Counted from the stretch's first letter, positions 1-8,615 are shown. The stretch is DNA of 44,534 nucleotides from Thermodesulfovibrionales bacterium (GCA_020062205.1 JAGUWT010000248.1:1-44534); one strand, 5' to 3'. Numbers and translations: made by a program. Notes: generated from the letters alone by a model not told the origin.

Positions 1-1156
1 TCAGTCCTTTTTTATTTGGATCATCATCAATGAGTCCGATTACCTTATAAGAATAAAATGAACTGTATTCTATATCCCGGAGTAACATCTCTGCAGCATT
101 CCCTGCGCCTACAACAATGACCTGTTTCGTATCTCCCGGTTTGCCATTTGCCCTTTCATGAAGGCGCCTGAGCAGCCTTATACCACCCAAAAGAAAAATG
201 TTTATAAACCAGTCAATTACATATATTGACCTTGGATAAGAAGTCTCTCCAGAGAGATACCTTACACTAAAGAAAAACAATAATGAACCAAGACTTACTG
301 CAACGGTGATATTGAGAAGGTCCCTGACACTTGCATACCTCCACAGTCCCCTATCAAGTGAAAAGCTAAAAAGAAATATAATCCTGAGGAAGACAAGTAT
401 GGAAAGATATCTCAAGAATAAATCAAACTCGAAAGAAGGTATATTCCCATCGAATCTAATGAAAAAGGCAAGATAGTTTGAGATTATAAAGATAATGAGT
501 TGTATGCCTGTGATTATTGGTCTTCTGTAAGGCATTAGGATATTTACTATTTTGAAGATAGTATCCTGTGGATATACCAGTTTGAAAATGGTAAGGGATA
601 TTAGTTTCAAGTCATATAGAAGAGATGCCTGTTTAACATATTCCTTAGCAAGTTTGATTTTTTCTGGTAAAAGAATGTGAATGTAATATTCTTCCGGCTC
701 TTTCTTATCTTTTAAAACTGCTTCTTCATTACTGTAAGTTAATGAGGCAATATCTGTAATGCCAGGCCTGATTTTAAGAATTTCTTTATAGTCCTTTCTG
801 TATTTGTTCACATATTTTCTTACCTCTGGCCTTGGGCCAACGAGGCTCATATCACCTTTAAGGACATTCCGGAGCTGGGGCAACTCGTCAAGCTTTGTCT
901 TTCTGAGAAATCGTCCAAATTTTGTTATCCTTGGGTCGCCTTTTACAGTGATAGGTCGGCCTTTCTTAGGTGCATCCACTACCATGGTTCTAAACTTATA
1001 AAGACCGAAGGGCTTGAAGTTTCTGCCTATCCTTGTCTGGACAAAGAATACAGAACCCCTGCTTTCTATCTTTATGAGGACTGCCACTACCGCAAAGATG
1101 GGCAGAGATACCAAGAGACCGATGGCTGAAAAAAATATGTCAAAGGCCCTTTTCAT
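1..1156 (-). CDS. Sugar transferase fused to FlaA1/WbpM-type dehydratase (partial, C-terminus beyond window)
   Basis: One uninterrupted frame runs from the ATG at 1156 to the window edge (385 codons), read by direct translation. Residues 1-200 are a bacterial sugar transferase (monotopic phosphoglycosyl transferase): N-terminal membrane helix MKRAFDIFFSAIGLL, KFRTMV, the catalytic Asp-Glu in KLDELPQL, and VGPRPEV. Residues about 210-330 are several hydrophobic segments like the membrane region of WbpM/FlaA1/CapD proteins, followed by a Rossmann start (VIVVGAGNAAEMLLRDI) and GLIDDDPNKKG, typical of that family. Expected role: transfer of a phosphosugar to undecaprenyl phosphate, coupled to 4,6-dehydration of the UDP-HexNAc donor. 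In most bacteria these are two proteins. The catalytic part of the dehydratase is not in the window, so its activity cannot be judged. The upstream methyltransferase is 29 bp away. Confidence 0.88.
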   Translation of the reverse strand, partial: MKRAFDIFFSAIGLLVSLPIFAVVAVLIKIESRGSVFFVQTRIGRNFKPFGLYKFRTMVVDAPKKGRPITVKGDPRITKFGRFLRKTKLDELPQLRNVLKGDMSLVGPRPEVRKYVNKYRKDYKEILKIRPGITDIASLTYSNEEAVLKDKKEPEEYYIHILLPEKIKLAKEYVKQASLLYDLKLISLTIFKLVYPQDTIFKIVNILMPYRRPIITGIQLIIFIISNYLAFFIRFDGNIPSFEFDLFLRYLSILVFLRIIFLFSFSLDRGLWRYASVRDLLNITVAVSLGSLLFFFSVRYLSGETSYPRSIYVIDWFINIFLLGGIRLLRRLHERANGKPGDTKQVIVVGAGNAAEMLLRDIEYSSFYSYKVIGLIDDDPNKKGL

Positions 1157-1185
1157 CTCTTGATCCTATGATGTCCCTGCATTTG

Positions 1186-1968
1186 CTACCTGGGCGTATA
1201 ACCTACAGCAAACAAAACCTTATATTGCGTGGTTGGCGTATCCTGTGGAATAGTCACCGGTGGAGTATACTCTGTCATTCCGTCCTTGATTTCAGGAGGC
1301 AATGGTATCAATTTACCCATAAAGAGCCTTTTCAAGAGTTCTTTACCCTTCATAGTTTTTGGAATGAGATTAAGGGCAACTGCTGCCTTTTTGATAGCAG
1401 ATATGATTCTGTCTTTAAACGTATTAACTTTTACAGGACAATCGCCATAGAGTGCCACATTAATAAACTCATTCTGTTTAAGCAGTTCAAATAACTCTGG
1501 TGCAGAAAAGTACTTATAAGTGTAAGGGCTTGGATTAAAACCAGACCAATCTTTGTTAGCTGTGCACATGATAAGGACGCCGTTGTCTCTTAATACCCTA
1601 TAAGCTTCATTTACAAATTTTTCTGGTTGGGCGAGGTAATAGATAGCCTCATATAAAATTAAAACATCAAAACTCTTATTATCGAAAGGCAGATTGTGGG
1701 CATCCAGTTGTCTAATCTCTATTCTATCTTTATAGTAATCTTTGGCACATTTTACTATTTTTCCATCGTAATCTCCTCCAACAACCCTTTTAGCCTTCTT
1801 TGCCAAGTAACCCAGGCCCTGACCAGAACCACAAGCTACCTCCAGCACATCTTTCCCCTCACAGAATTCCGAAGCAAAGCGATACCGTGTATACATCCTC
1901 TGTAATTGTTCTGAGGTTACATTGCAGCCTGTTATTTCCGTTACTGTTGTATAATCAGCATTTTCCAT
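1186..1968 (-). CDS. Class I SAM-dependent methyltransferase
   Basis: A 260-residue protein with a Methyltransf_11-type fold. Motif I is VLEVACGSGQGLGYLA at residues 41-56, followed by the acidic loop GGDYDG, the motif DVLILYEAIYYL and the post-motif AYRVLRDNGVLIMCT. The C-terminal third is lineage-specific and gives no substrate clue. It lies between the DegT/E1 genes upstream and the fused sugar transferase 29 bp downstream, so a sugar O- or N-methylation step is likely. That is inference from context. A composite palindromic repeat fills the gap on its 5' side. Confidence 0.85.
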   Translation of the reverse strand: MENADYTTVTEITGCNVTSEQLQRMYTRYRFASEFCEGKDVLEVACGSGQGLGYLAKKAKRVVGGDYDGKIVKCAKDYYKDRIEIRQLDAHNLPFDNKSFDVLILYEAIYYLAQPEKFVNEAYRVLRDNGVLIMCTANKDWSGFNPSPYTYKYFSAPELFELLKQNEFINVALYGDCPVKVNTFKDRIISAIKKAAVALNLIPKTMKGKELLKRLFMGKLIPLPPEIKDGMTEYTPPVTIPQDTPTTQYKVLFAVGYTPR

Positions 1969-2016
1969 ATATTCGGTTGTAAAATAGTTTCAAGCTAATA
2001 TCTTTGCTCCGAAAAT

Positions 2017-2110
2017 GTCATTCTCTGGCTTGACCCCCGTATCAAGTACGGGGCAGGCTCCGAATCCAGTTCCGCTTTTTCTGGATTCCCCGATCAAGTC
2101 GGGGAATGAC
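2017..2110. repeat. Composite palindromic intergenic repeat
   Basis: Nested inverted repeats fill most of the 186-bp gap between two genes. The outer arms are GTCATTC (2017-2023) and GAATGAC (2104-2110). Inside are hairpin CCCCGTA-TCAAG-TACGGGG (2035-2053), hairpin GAATCCAG/CTGGATTC (2062-2069 with 2081-2088) and hairpin ATTCCCCGA-TCAAG-TCGGGGAAT (2085-2107). Two of the hairpins share the loop TCAAG. The architecture resembles dispersed GTCATTCC...GGAATGAC palindromes seen as multicopy intergenic elements in many bacteria. It may also act as an RNA hairpin or weak terminator between DegT and the methyltransferase. Confidence 0.75.
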
Positions 2111-2154
2111 AGAATAATTTTCGTATTCCTTTGTGAGCCGAGGCTCCTGAAGGT

Positions 2155-3258
2155 TTAAGCAAAGAATGCTTTAACTGTCTCAATCACTATTTCAGCCTCA
2201 TTGTCAGTAAGTTCAGGATACATAGGTAAAGACAAAACTTCGGCTGAAATTTGTTCTGTTTTGGGCAGTTTAAAATGATCCAGTTTTAATGCAGGTTGCT
2301 TATGCAGAGGCTTCGGCCATGAAATAAGAACCTCTATTCCAGAGGCTTTCATGTATCTGACGAGGTCGTCACGATGTTTTGACCTGATGACATAGTTTTG
2401 ATATACATCAAAATAATCATCATTTGATCGAGGATGGGTAATTATATCACCAACTCCTGAAAGCCCCTCATCATACATACGCGCTATCTCCCTGCGTCTC
2501 TTTACCCACTTGTCAAAATAATTAAACTTCATATTAAGTATTGCTGCGTGTAGATTGTCAAGCCTTGTACACCAGCCAAAGCATTCGATAACCTCTACTG
2601 AATCAACCCTTCCATTATCGCGAAATGCTCTGATCTTTCTTGCCAACCCATCATCGTTTGTGCAGACCATTCCACCATCTCCTGCTGTGCCTAACATCTT
2701 TGCTGGATAGAAGCTAAATATGCCTGTATCACCAAACGATACACATCTTTTGTTTTTAAATTTAGCACCTAGTGCCTGTGCAGCATCTTCAATAACTCTA
2801 AAATTGTATTTTTTTGCTATATCCATAATTTTATCCATATTGCAGGCATGTCCGTTAAGATGCACTGGAATAATCCCTTTTGTTTTGGAAGTTGTGGCAG
2901 CCTCTACTTGATCAACATCCATATTAAAATCGTCAGTAATATCAACAAGCACTGGAGTTGCACCGCATTGGACAATAGCACCCACTGTAGCTACAAAAGT
3001 ATGGGCAACAGTAATCACTTCGTCCCCCGGACCAAAACCCAGAGCGCGTGCAGAAAGATATAAGGCATCAGTGCCTGTATTTACCCCGATAGCACATTTA
3101 GTCCCGACATATTCGGCTATTATCTTTTCAAACTCCTCCAAATGCCGCCTGAGGATAAAATTACCACCCGACATTACTTCCTCAAATACATGATCAAACT
3201 CTTTTTTAAGCTGTTGGTACTGTCTTGGATAGTTCACAAATCTAACTTTATATGGCAT
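2155..3258 (-). CDS. DegT/DnrJ/EryC1/StrS-family PLP aminotransferase
   Basis: A fold-type I sugar aminotransferase of 367 residues. The PLP-binding Asp is in VIEDAAQALGAK (residues 155-166) and the Schiff-base Lys is K187 in FSFYPAKMLG, followed by the glycine-rich GTAGDGGMV. Length is normal for the family, which transfers an amino group to 3- or 4-keto NDP-sugars. The ATG at 3258 is chosen over a TTG at 3261 because AGGAGG lies 5 nt upstream of it. It sits 31 bp downstream of the E1 alpha/beta pair, so those enzymes may make or modify its ketosugar substrate. Its position specificity cannot be read from sequence. Confidence 0.92.
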   Translation of the reverse strand: MPYKVRFVNYPRQYQQLKKEFDHVFEEVMSGGNFILRRHLEEFEKIIAEYVGTKCAIGVNTGTDALYLSARALGFGPGDEVITVAHTFVATVGAIVQCGATPVLVDITDDFNMDVDQVEAATTSKTKGIIPVHLNGHACNMDKIMDIAKKYNFRVIEDAAQALGAKFKNKRCVSFGDTGIFSFYPAKMLGTAGDGGMVCTNDDGLARKIRAFRDNGRVDSVEVIECFGWCTRLDNLHAAILNMKFNYFDKWVKRRREIARMYDEGLSGVGDIITHPRSNDDYFDVYQNYVIRSKHRDDLVRYMKASGIEVLISWPKPLHKQPALKLDHFKLPKTEQISAEVLSLPMYPELTDNEAEIVIETVKAFFA

Positions 3259-3289
3259 CAATCCTCCTCATAGTATTTATCGAGAAGAC

Positions 3290-4276
3290 TTAAGAGACTA
3301 TTTCTCTAACCACATCAATTATATTTTGGTAAGTAGGGTAATAATGCTTCTCTAACTGAGAGCTGGCTGGTGCAGGGACATCAGGGAGTGTTACCCGTCT
3401 TATTGGTGCTTTTAGATATTCAAAACCATTCTCAGAGACCAGTGCAGATGTCTCAGATGCCACCCCACAAGTTTTCCATCCACCATCAGCAATAACAACT
3501 CTACCAGTCTTTTTAACCGATTGTAATAAAAGCCCTTTATCTAATGGTTTAACCGATCTCAGATCTATAACTTCAGCATCAATTCCCTCTTTCTCCAATT
3601 CCTGAGCAGCTTTAACAGCTTCGTATGCCATATACGACACAGCAACCAGTGTTATATCTGTACCTTTCCTTCTTATTATTCCTTTCCCAATCTCTACCTC
3701 GTATACTTCTTCAGGAACAGTATCTTCATGTCTGTATAACCAGCGGTCATCAATATAGATAACAGGATTATCATCCCTTATCGCAGCAATCATCAATCCC
3801 TTTGCATCATATGCAGTTGAAGGCATTACTACTTTTAATCCTGGAACATGAGCAAATAGGGCATGAAGGGCTTGAGAGTGCTGTGCTGCCTGTTCTCCAC
3901 CCCTGTTTATTATCCCCCAGAATACAACAGGCACTGTTGACTTCCCGCCACACATATAATGCCAGTTTGCTGCTTCGTTGATAATCGGGTCAAAGGCATA
4001 TAGCATAAAATCCATTCTCGGGTGCACAACTACAGGTCTCATACCAGCAATCGCAGCGCCCACTGCTGCTCCGGTAATGGCATTCTCAGAAACTGGCGTG
4101 TCAATTACCCGATTTGTGCCAAATTTCTGCAATAATCCCTGCGAAGTATTCCCAACATACCATGGACTCTTAACTCCCTGACCAATTAAAAAAACCGACT
4201 CATCACTTTCCATCATCTGATGGAGCGCCTCATTAATTGCCAGGCTATATTGGAGCTTCCTATTCACTGTAGACAT
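3290..4276 (-). CDS. TPP-dependent 2-oxoacid dehydrogenase E1, beta subunit
   Basis: A 328-residue protein with the Transket_pyr domain (residues about 8-180) and the transketolase C-terminal domain (about 195-315). Family signatures are PVSENAITGAAVGAAIAG, AAQHSQALHALFAHVPGLKV, VVMPSTAYDAKG and VIDLRSVKPLD. It pairs with the alpha subunit immediately upstream, overlapping it by 17 nt, which suggests translational coupling. Canonical complexes also need a lipoyl E2 and an E3; neither is present here. In a polysaccharide locus the pair may act as a carboligase or acyl-transferring enzyme on a sugar intermediate instead. That role is inference; the E1 beta assignment itself is strong. Confidence 0.92.
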   Translation of the reverse strand: MSTVNRKLQYSLAINEALHQMMESDESVFLIGQGVKSPWYVGNTSQGLLQKFGTNRVIDTPVSENAITGAAVGAAIAGMRPVVVHPRMDFMLYAFDPIINEAANWHYMCGGKSTVPVVFWGIINRGGEQAAQHSQALHALFAHVPGLKVVMPSTAYDAKGLMIAAIRDDNPVIYIDDRWLYRHEDTVPEEVYEVEIGKGIIRRKGTDITLVAVSYMAYEAVKAAQELEKEGIDAEVIDLRSVKPLDKGLLLQSVKKTGRVVIADGGWKTCGVASETSALVSENGFEYLKAPIRRVTLPDVPAPASSQLEKHYYPTYQNIIDVVREIVS

Positions 4277-5243
4277 ATCTCGCTAATTCTCCTTTTTCAG
4301 GATAAGGACTATTTTTCGCAAAGGCATGGGCCTCACTAACTTCATCTTCTGCCTCTTTTTTGATATTTATCAAATCTTCTCCTTTGAGAATTTTAGTCTT
4401 CAATAAAAATCTCTCAAATCTTTTAATCGGGTCTTTTTTCAGCCACTTTTCAATTTCTTCCTTCGGTCTGATATCAGTATGCGTTCCCTGTATATTATCG
4501 TCGGCGCCAACATGACCACGAAATCGATAAGTCATACACTCAAGAAAGACCGGCCCCTCGCCTTTCCTGCATGCCTCAACTGCCTTTTTGGCAGCCTCAT
4601 AAACTTTAAGCACATCATTACCGTCGATCTTGGAGCTTACGATACAAAAAGGTTTTCCTATTTCAAAAATATTATTTTTTAGCCGACATTCCCTGATTGG
4701 CATATGGGTTGAGTAAAGGTTATTTTCGCAGGCAAAGATAATCGGTAATTTCTTAAGCGATGCAAAATTTAATGATTCGTATAAAACCCCTTCTCCTGCT
4801 GCCCCATCCCCAAAGAAACTGACCGTCACCCGATTATCCTCTCTTATTTTAGATGCAAGTGCTGCACCCACCGCCAGTGAGATAGTTCCGGCAACTATTG
4901 GGGCTGCTCCCAGCATTCCTCTCTCTGCAGCAATAAGATGCATAGAACCACCTCTACCTCTTGAGCAACCTGTTTCCTTACCGTAAATTTCAGCAACAAG
5001 CTCAGACATTCCTCCAACCCTAGCAAGATAATGCCCATGAGAACGGTGGTTTCCAAAGACATAATCCTTTTCATCGAGAGCAGCACAAACGCCAGTTGCG
5101 ATTGCTTCCTCTCCTGAGTAAAGATGGCAGGGACAACGCACCTCGCCATTCAGGATCGGTTCCACAAAACTCTCTTCGCAGAGCCGAATACGAACCATTG
5201 TTTGATATAATTTCTTTAAGAAATTTTTAGAATATTTCACCAT
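4260..5243 (-). CDS. TPP-dependent 2-oxoacid dehydrogenase E1, alpha subunit
   Basis: A 327-residue E1 alpha subunit. The thiamine diphosphate/Mg motif starts at GDG (residues 145-147, FFGDGAAGEGVLYE) and ends at the Asn pair in ACENNLYSTH (N174-N175). HRSHGHYLARVGG (66-78) and GRGGSMHL (97-103) are typical of PDH/acetoin dehydrogenase alpha chains. It decarboxylates a 2-oxoacid and forms a hydroxyalkyl-TPP with the beta chain. The ATG at 5243 follows AGGAG by 3 nt; a GTG one codon later is also possible. A phosphoglycosyl transferase ends 45 bp upstream. No E2 or E3 gene is present, so linkage to central metabolism looks unlikely. Confidence 0.92.
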   Translation of the reverse strand: MVKYSKNFLKKLYQTMVRIRLCEESFVEPILNGEVRCPCHLYSGEEAIATGVCAALDEKDYVFGNHRSHGHYLARVGGMSELVAEIYGKETGCSRGRGGSMHLIAAERGMLGAAPIVAGTISLAVGAALASKIREDNRVTVSFFGDGAAGEGVLYESLNFASLKKLPIIFACENNLYSTHMPIRECRLKNNIFEIGKPFCIVSSKIDGNDVLKVYEAAKKAVEACRKGEGPVFLECMTYRFRGHVGADDNIQGTHTDIRPKEEIEKWLKKDPIKRFERFLLKTKILKGEDLINIKKEAEDEVSEAHAFAKNSPYPEKGELARYVYSE

Positions 5244-5288
5244 AATCTCCTAATTGTCATTGCGGAGGTGTATTATGTCATTAAAAAC

Positions 5289-5882
5289 TCATCTGATTGC
5301 AATAGCCTTTAAAGTCAGAAAAATTATTTTTAAATCAATCCAAAATGATCGCTCTTTGACGTATTTCAATTGAAGTCTGATTTTTTCAGGCCTTATTTTT
5401 TCCATATAGGTCTTTTCAGGATCTGGGCTTCCGGCAAGGATTGCCCCTTCATCAGGATTCCAGAGTGATGCCCAATCAGTAATACCTGGACGGACACTTA
5501 AAATAGCTTTTTCTTCTTCAGTAAACATATTAACATAATGCTGAACCTCTGGCCTTGGTCCTACAAAACTCATTTCACCCTTCAATACATTTATAAGTTG
5601 TGGTAGCTCATCAAGCTTATATTTTCTAATAAACTTTCCAATCTGTGTAATCCGGGGGTCATCATCGGCTGTTGATGGCCCACCGATCTTTTCTGCGTTT
5701 ACTACCATAGTCCTGAACTTATATATTCTAAATGGCCTTCCATATCTTCCAATCCTTATCCCTCTATAAAAAACAGGCCCCTTGGAATCCAGCTTTATCA
5801 ATAAGGCGATGAATACAAATAATGGCAGTAACATTAAAAGTCCTGCAAAAGCCAGTATAATATCAACCAGACGCTTCAACAT
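5289..5882 (-). CDS. Undecaprenyl-phosphate sugar phosphotransferase (monotopic PGT)
   Basis: A compact 197-residue bacterial sugar transferase. It has a single N-terminal re-entrant hydrophobic helix (MLKRLVDIILAFAGLLML), KFRTMVVNAEK, the catalytic Asp-Glu in KYKLDELPQL, VGPRPEV, and the late RPGITDWASLWNPDE. It catalyses the first membrane step, transferring a sugar 1-phosphate to undecaprenyl phosphate on the cytoplasmic face. The protein is full length for the PglC-like core and is closely similar to the broken copy at 7936-8570. It is the likely working initiator of the locus, alongside the fusion protein at the left edge. Confidence 0.92.
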   Translation of the reverse strand: MLKRLVDIILAFAGLLMLLPLFVFIALLIKLDSKGPVFYRGIRIGRYGRPFRIYKFRTMVVNAEKIGGPSTADDDPRITQIGKFIRKYKLDELPQLINVLKGEMSFVGPRPEVQHYVNMFTEEEKAILSVRPGITDWASLWNPDEGAILAGSPDPEKTYMEKIRPEKIRLQLKYVKERSFWIDLKIIFLTLKAIAIR

Positions 5883-5953
5883 TATAGCAATCCCTCCAGC
5901 CTACCGGCACTCAACCTTATATCACAGTATATCTTTGGCCTGCCCCAGTAGTT

Positions 5954-6886
5954 TTATGGTTTCTGGGCCAAGACGTCAAGATGCTTAATTGACACATCTT
6001 CAATCAAATCCCTTCCCCGAAAACGTTTATTTAACTTCAATGAACGTAGTGCATCAAGCTCATGACTTTCAGGTTTGTATTTCTCTACCTCAAGGACATT
6101 GAACCCTGCTTGTTTAAAGAGCTCCAAATAATCATTGGCCCTTAGTCTGTTTTGATAATGAAGAGACGAATTAAAAAAATAGCTCCAGACTTTATCAGAA
6201 AATTTCAAGAAATTATAGATGCTGATTGAGTGGTCAAAGTAAGAGAAATGATCCTGCAAATCTATAATACAGCTAAAAATCCCCCCAGGTTTAAGTATCC
6301 GATAGCACTCTCTGAGGATTTTTAGGATGTCCGCGGGAGGAATGTGTTCCAGTGTGCTAGTATTGGTAATAAGGTCGTAGGAATCGCCACCCAAACCAGT
6401 ACTTCGTGCATCCATCGGTGCTCGGTAGTTGATGCCAACAGATTGCAACAATAAACTCATATCCGTGGGCGTAACACTAACTTGCTTGAAGAAGGTTTCG
6501 GAGAGTTTGTAACCATATTTTTGTTCTATTATATCTCGATTTTTTTTGAAATAAGCTAAGGTGACTGTAACAAGTTCAAATCTAACATGAGGTACCAAAT
6601 CGATGATAGTTTGATTTCCTACTCCCATAGCGGCATAGGTCAAGGGTGCAACTAGTTCCCATCCGGCTCCAAACTCGAATAACTTCAAGTCATCAACTTG
6701 TTCTTTCCCGCTATATAAAGTAAATCGGCGAAAATGTTTGAAAGCATTATCAATCATCCTTAAGAATTCGCTTTCACCTATAGGTAAGCTACTGGTGATA
6801 TGTTTTTGCAGCAAGTAGTTGATGCACTCGCCATTTGGCAACATACTGAGAAATTTTTGCAGGAAAGCCTTGGCAATCCATTTCAT
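5954..6886 (-). CDS. Class I SAM-dependent methyltransferase-like protein
   Basis: A 310-residue protein. The SAM-binding region is divergent: LKLFEFGAGWELVAPLTYA stands in for motif I, and ITNTSTLEHIPPADILKIL with CYRILKPGGIFSCIIDL matches the middle and post motifs of Methyltransf_11. The C-terminus (NYLELFKQAGFNVLEVE-like region) is typical of small-molecule methyltransferases. Its substrate is unknown. It lies between a GT2 (49 bp upstream) and a phosphoglycosyl transferase (71 bp downstream) and probably modifies a glycan or its precursor. Confidence 0.75.
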   Translation of the reverse strand: MKWIAKAFLQKFLSMLPNGECINYLLQKHITSSLPIGESEFLRMIDNAFKHFRRFTLYSGKEQVDDLKLFEFGAGWELVAPLTYAAMGVGNQTIIDLVPHVRFELVTVTLAYFKKNRDIIEQKYGYKLSETFFKQVSVTPTDMSLLLQSVGINYRAPMDARSTGLGGDSYDLITNTSTLEHIPPADILKILRECYRILKPGGIFSCIIDLQDHFSYFDHSISIYNFLKFSDKVWSYFFNSSLHYQNRLRANDYLELFKQAGFNVLEVEKYKPESHELDALRSLKLNKRFRGRDLIEDVSIKHLDVLAQKP

Positions 6887-6935
6887 AGAAGATAAAAAAT
6901 GAAAAAGCAGGTTTTTATCACCTTTTCATTATACG

Positions 6936-7760
6936 CTATCGCTGTTGGCATATTTTATACCAAGGTATTTTAGAATATAATAATTTACGAACGGATGTTG
7001 GTATTAGACGTATGACTAACAACACAGATAAAATAAAAATAAATTGAAACAAGTTCATTTTCCCATTTCTAAATAAATATTTCTTCACACGAAAATCTTT
7101 TACAAGCCATTTAATTCCTCTTCTTCTGTACTTGCCAGCACCAACACGCATTCTCAGTAAGCATTTGCTCATATTATAAAACTTATGCCCAGCAACACAC
7201 ATTTTTGCCCATAAATGATCATCATCACCAAAGAAAGGCTCATAGCCGCCAACCGCTAGAACAGATTGCTTTCTATACATTACTGTCGGATGATTCATAG
7301 GGTTCCGGGACCACATACTATTCACAATGTCTTCGTGTGATACAGGAACAGATTTAATCATAACAGGAGCGTCTTTATTTTCTATAAATTCTGCCACATA
7401 TGACCCTACTACATCTATGTCTGGATGCTTAACCATAAAATTATACTGTAGTTCGAGCCTATCCAGTTCACTATAATCATCTGAATCCATACGTGCCACT
7501 AGGTCAAAAGAACAATGTTTAAGTCCTTCATTTAAAGCAGTAGCTACCCCCATATTCTTTTCCAAATAGACAACCTTTATTTTGTCACCAAACAATTTCT
7601 CCCATTTATGCAAAACTGTATAAAGATCCTTTGTCAACGGACCATCAACAACTAAAACTACCTCAAAATCTGCAAGTGTCTGATTGTAAATACTTTCCAT
7701 TGCCAGATTAAAGCATTCAGGACGCTCCCTTTTATATACTGGTATAAGAACTGACACCAT
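6936..7760 (-). CDS. Glycosyltransferase family 2
   Basis: A 274-residue GT-A protein. It begins MVSVLIPVYKRERPECF, has the nucleotide-binding VVLVVDGP and the DxD metal motif in LVARMDSDDYSE, and a second acidic motif FFGDDDHLWAKM. A hydrophobic stretch near the C-terminus (LFQFIFILSVLLVIRL) suggests membrane attachment. It transfers a sugar from an NDP donor to a growing lipid-linked glycan; donor and acceptor are not predictable. It is the first gene after a 175-bp gap that holds a possible promoter. Confidence 0.9.
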   Translation of the reverse strand: MVSVLIPVYKRERPECFNLAMESIYNQTLADFEVVLVVDGPLTKDLYTVLHKWEKLFGDKIKVVYLEKNMGVATALNEGLKHCSFDLVARMDSDDYSELDRLELQYNFMVKHPDIDVVGSYVAEFIENKDAPVMIKSVPVSHEDIVNSMWSRNPMNHPTVMYRKQSVLAVGGYEPFFGDDDHLWAKMCVAGHKFYNMSKCLLRMRVGAGKYRRRGIKWLVKDFRVKKYLFRNGKMNLFQFIFILSVLLVIRLIPTSVRKLLYSKIPWYKICQQR

Positions 7761-7812
7761 AATTTAACAACCATTACTATCGATAGCACATTAGGATAAA
7801 AAAGATGACTCG

Positions 7813-7842
7813 ATAGTGTCGCCTATTTTTTAATAATGACAA
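7813..7842 (-). promoter_or_regulatory. Possible sigma70-type promoter in 175-bp gap
   Basis: On the minus strand TTGTCA (7842-7837) is followed after 18 bp by CACTAT (7818-7813). The gap between the broken PGT and the GT2 gene is AT-rich and holds no open frame I can support. The hexamers are only partial matches, so this is a weak call. Confidence 0.22.
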
Positions 7843-7935
7843 ACGACTCCTTAGCTGTTTGTGATACACTTAGCATGTATCTTTATAAACTTATCTCCTT
7901 GCTACCAATATAATGTAAGTTGGCTCTCTTCCTTC

Positions 7936-8570
7936 TTATGGGAATGGAAAGATATCACTTTCACTCAACAAAGGTTTTAAGAGATCTACCTTAAGTGTCA
8001 TAAGCATTATTTTAAAATCAACCCAAAGTGAATGGTTTTTCACATATTCAAGTTCAAGCCTGTGCTTTTCAGGCCATATTTTTTCTAAATAAACTCTTTC
8101 AGGATCTTTACTTCCAGCAAGAATTTTACTCTCATCCGGATTCCATAAGCAGGCCCAATCTGTTATCCCAGTATCCCAGGGCGGACAGTAAGAATAACCT
8201 TCTCTTCCTCAGCGAAAAGTTTAGCACATTGAGGAACCTCAGGCCTTGGGCCAACAATGCTCATTTCCCCTTTAAGGACATTGATGAATTGGGGCAACTC
8301 ATCAAGATTGTATCTTCTGATATATTTGCCAGCATTGGTAAGACGAGGATCATCCGCTGATGTCGAGGGGCCACCAAGCTTTTCTGCATTGGCCACCATC
8401 GTCCTGAACTTAAATATCTTAAATGGTTTCCCAAACCTCCCAATCCTCACTCCCCTATAAAAAACAGGGCTTTTGGAATCCAACTTTATCAATATGGCAA
8501 CGGCTACAAACAGGGGAAATAGCACTACGAGTCCTGCAAAAGCCAATATAATGTCAAACAAACGCTTCAT
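7936..8570 (-). pseudogene. Phosphoglycosyl transferase broken by an 8-bp insertion
   Basis: The first 135 codons match the intact copy at 5289-5882 closely, with MKRLFDIILAFAGL, KFRTMVANAEK, NLDELPQF and VGPRPEV. The frame then ends at ILG-stop (8163-8165). The rest of the enzyme continues in another frame from about 8162 down to the TAA at 7936-7938 (TDWACLWNPDE ... SLWVDFKIMLMTLK). At the junction TATCCC occurs twice, 8 bp apart (8164-8169 and 8172-8177). Removing 8 bp restores RPGITDWA exactly as in the intact paralogue. The truncated product keeps the catalytic Asp-Glu but loses the C-terminal part. Redundancy with two other PGTs explains why loss is tolerated. Confidence 0.88.
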
Positions 8571-8580
8571 TTTCTTTTTA

Positions 8581-8615
8581 GGTCAAAGGTTATAGGTCAT
8601 AGGTGTTAGGTTTTG
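8581..8615. repeat. Heptanucleotide repeat, 3' side of four-helix-bundle gene 1
   Basis: Five consecutive 7-mers begin with GGT on the plus strand: GGTCAAA, GGTTATA, GGTCATA, GGTGTTA, GGTTTTG. The stop codon of the four-helix-bundle gene (8606-8608) is the last three bases of the fourth heptad. The array starts 10 bp from the start codon of the broken PGT. Confidence 0.85.

Noticed and set aside
8163..8570. 135-codon frame as a complete short phosphoglycosyl transferase
   Set aside because: The C-terminal third exists in another frame and is needed in the intact paralogue; an 8-bp insertion explains the early stop.
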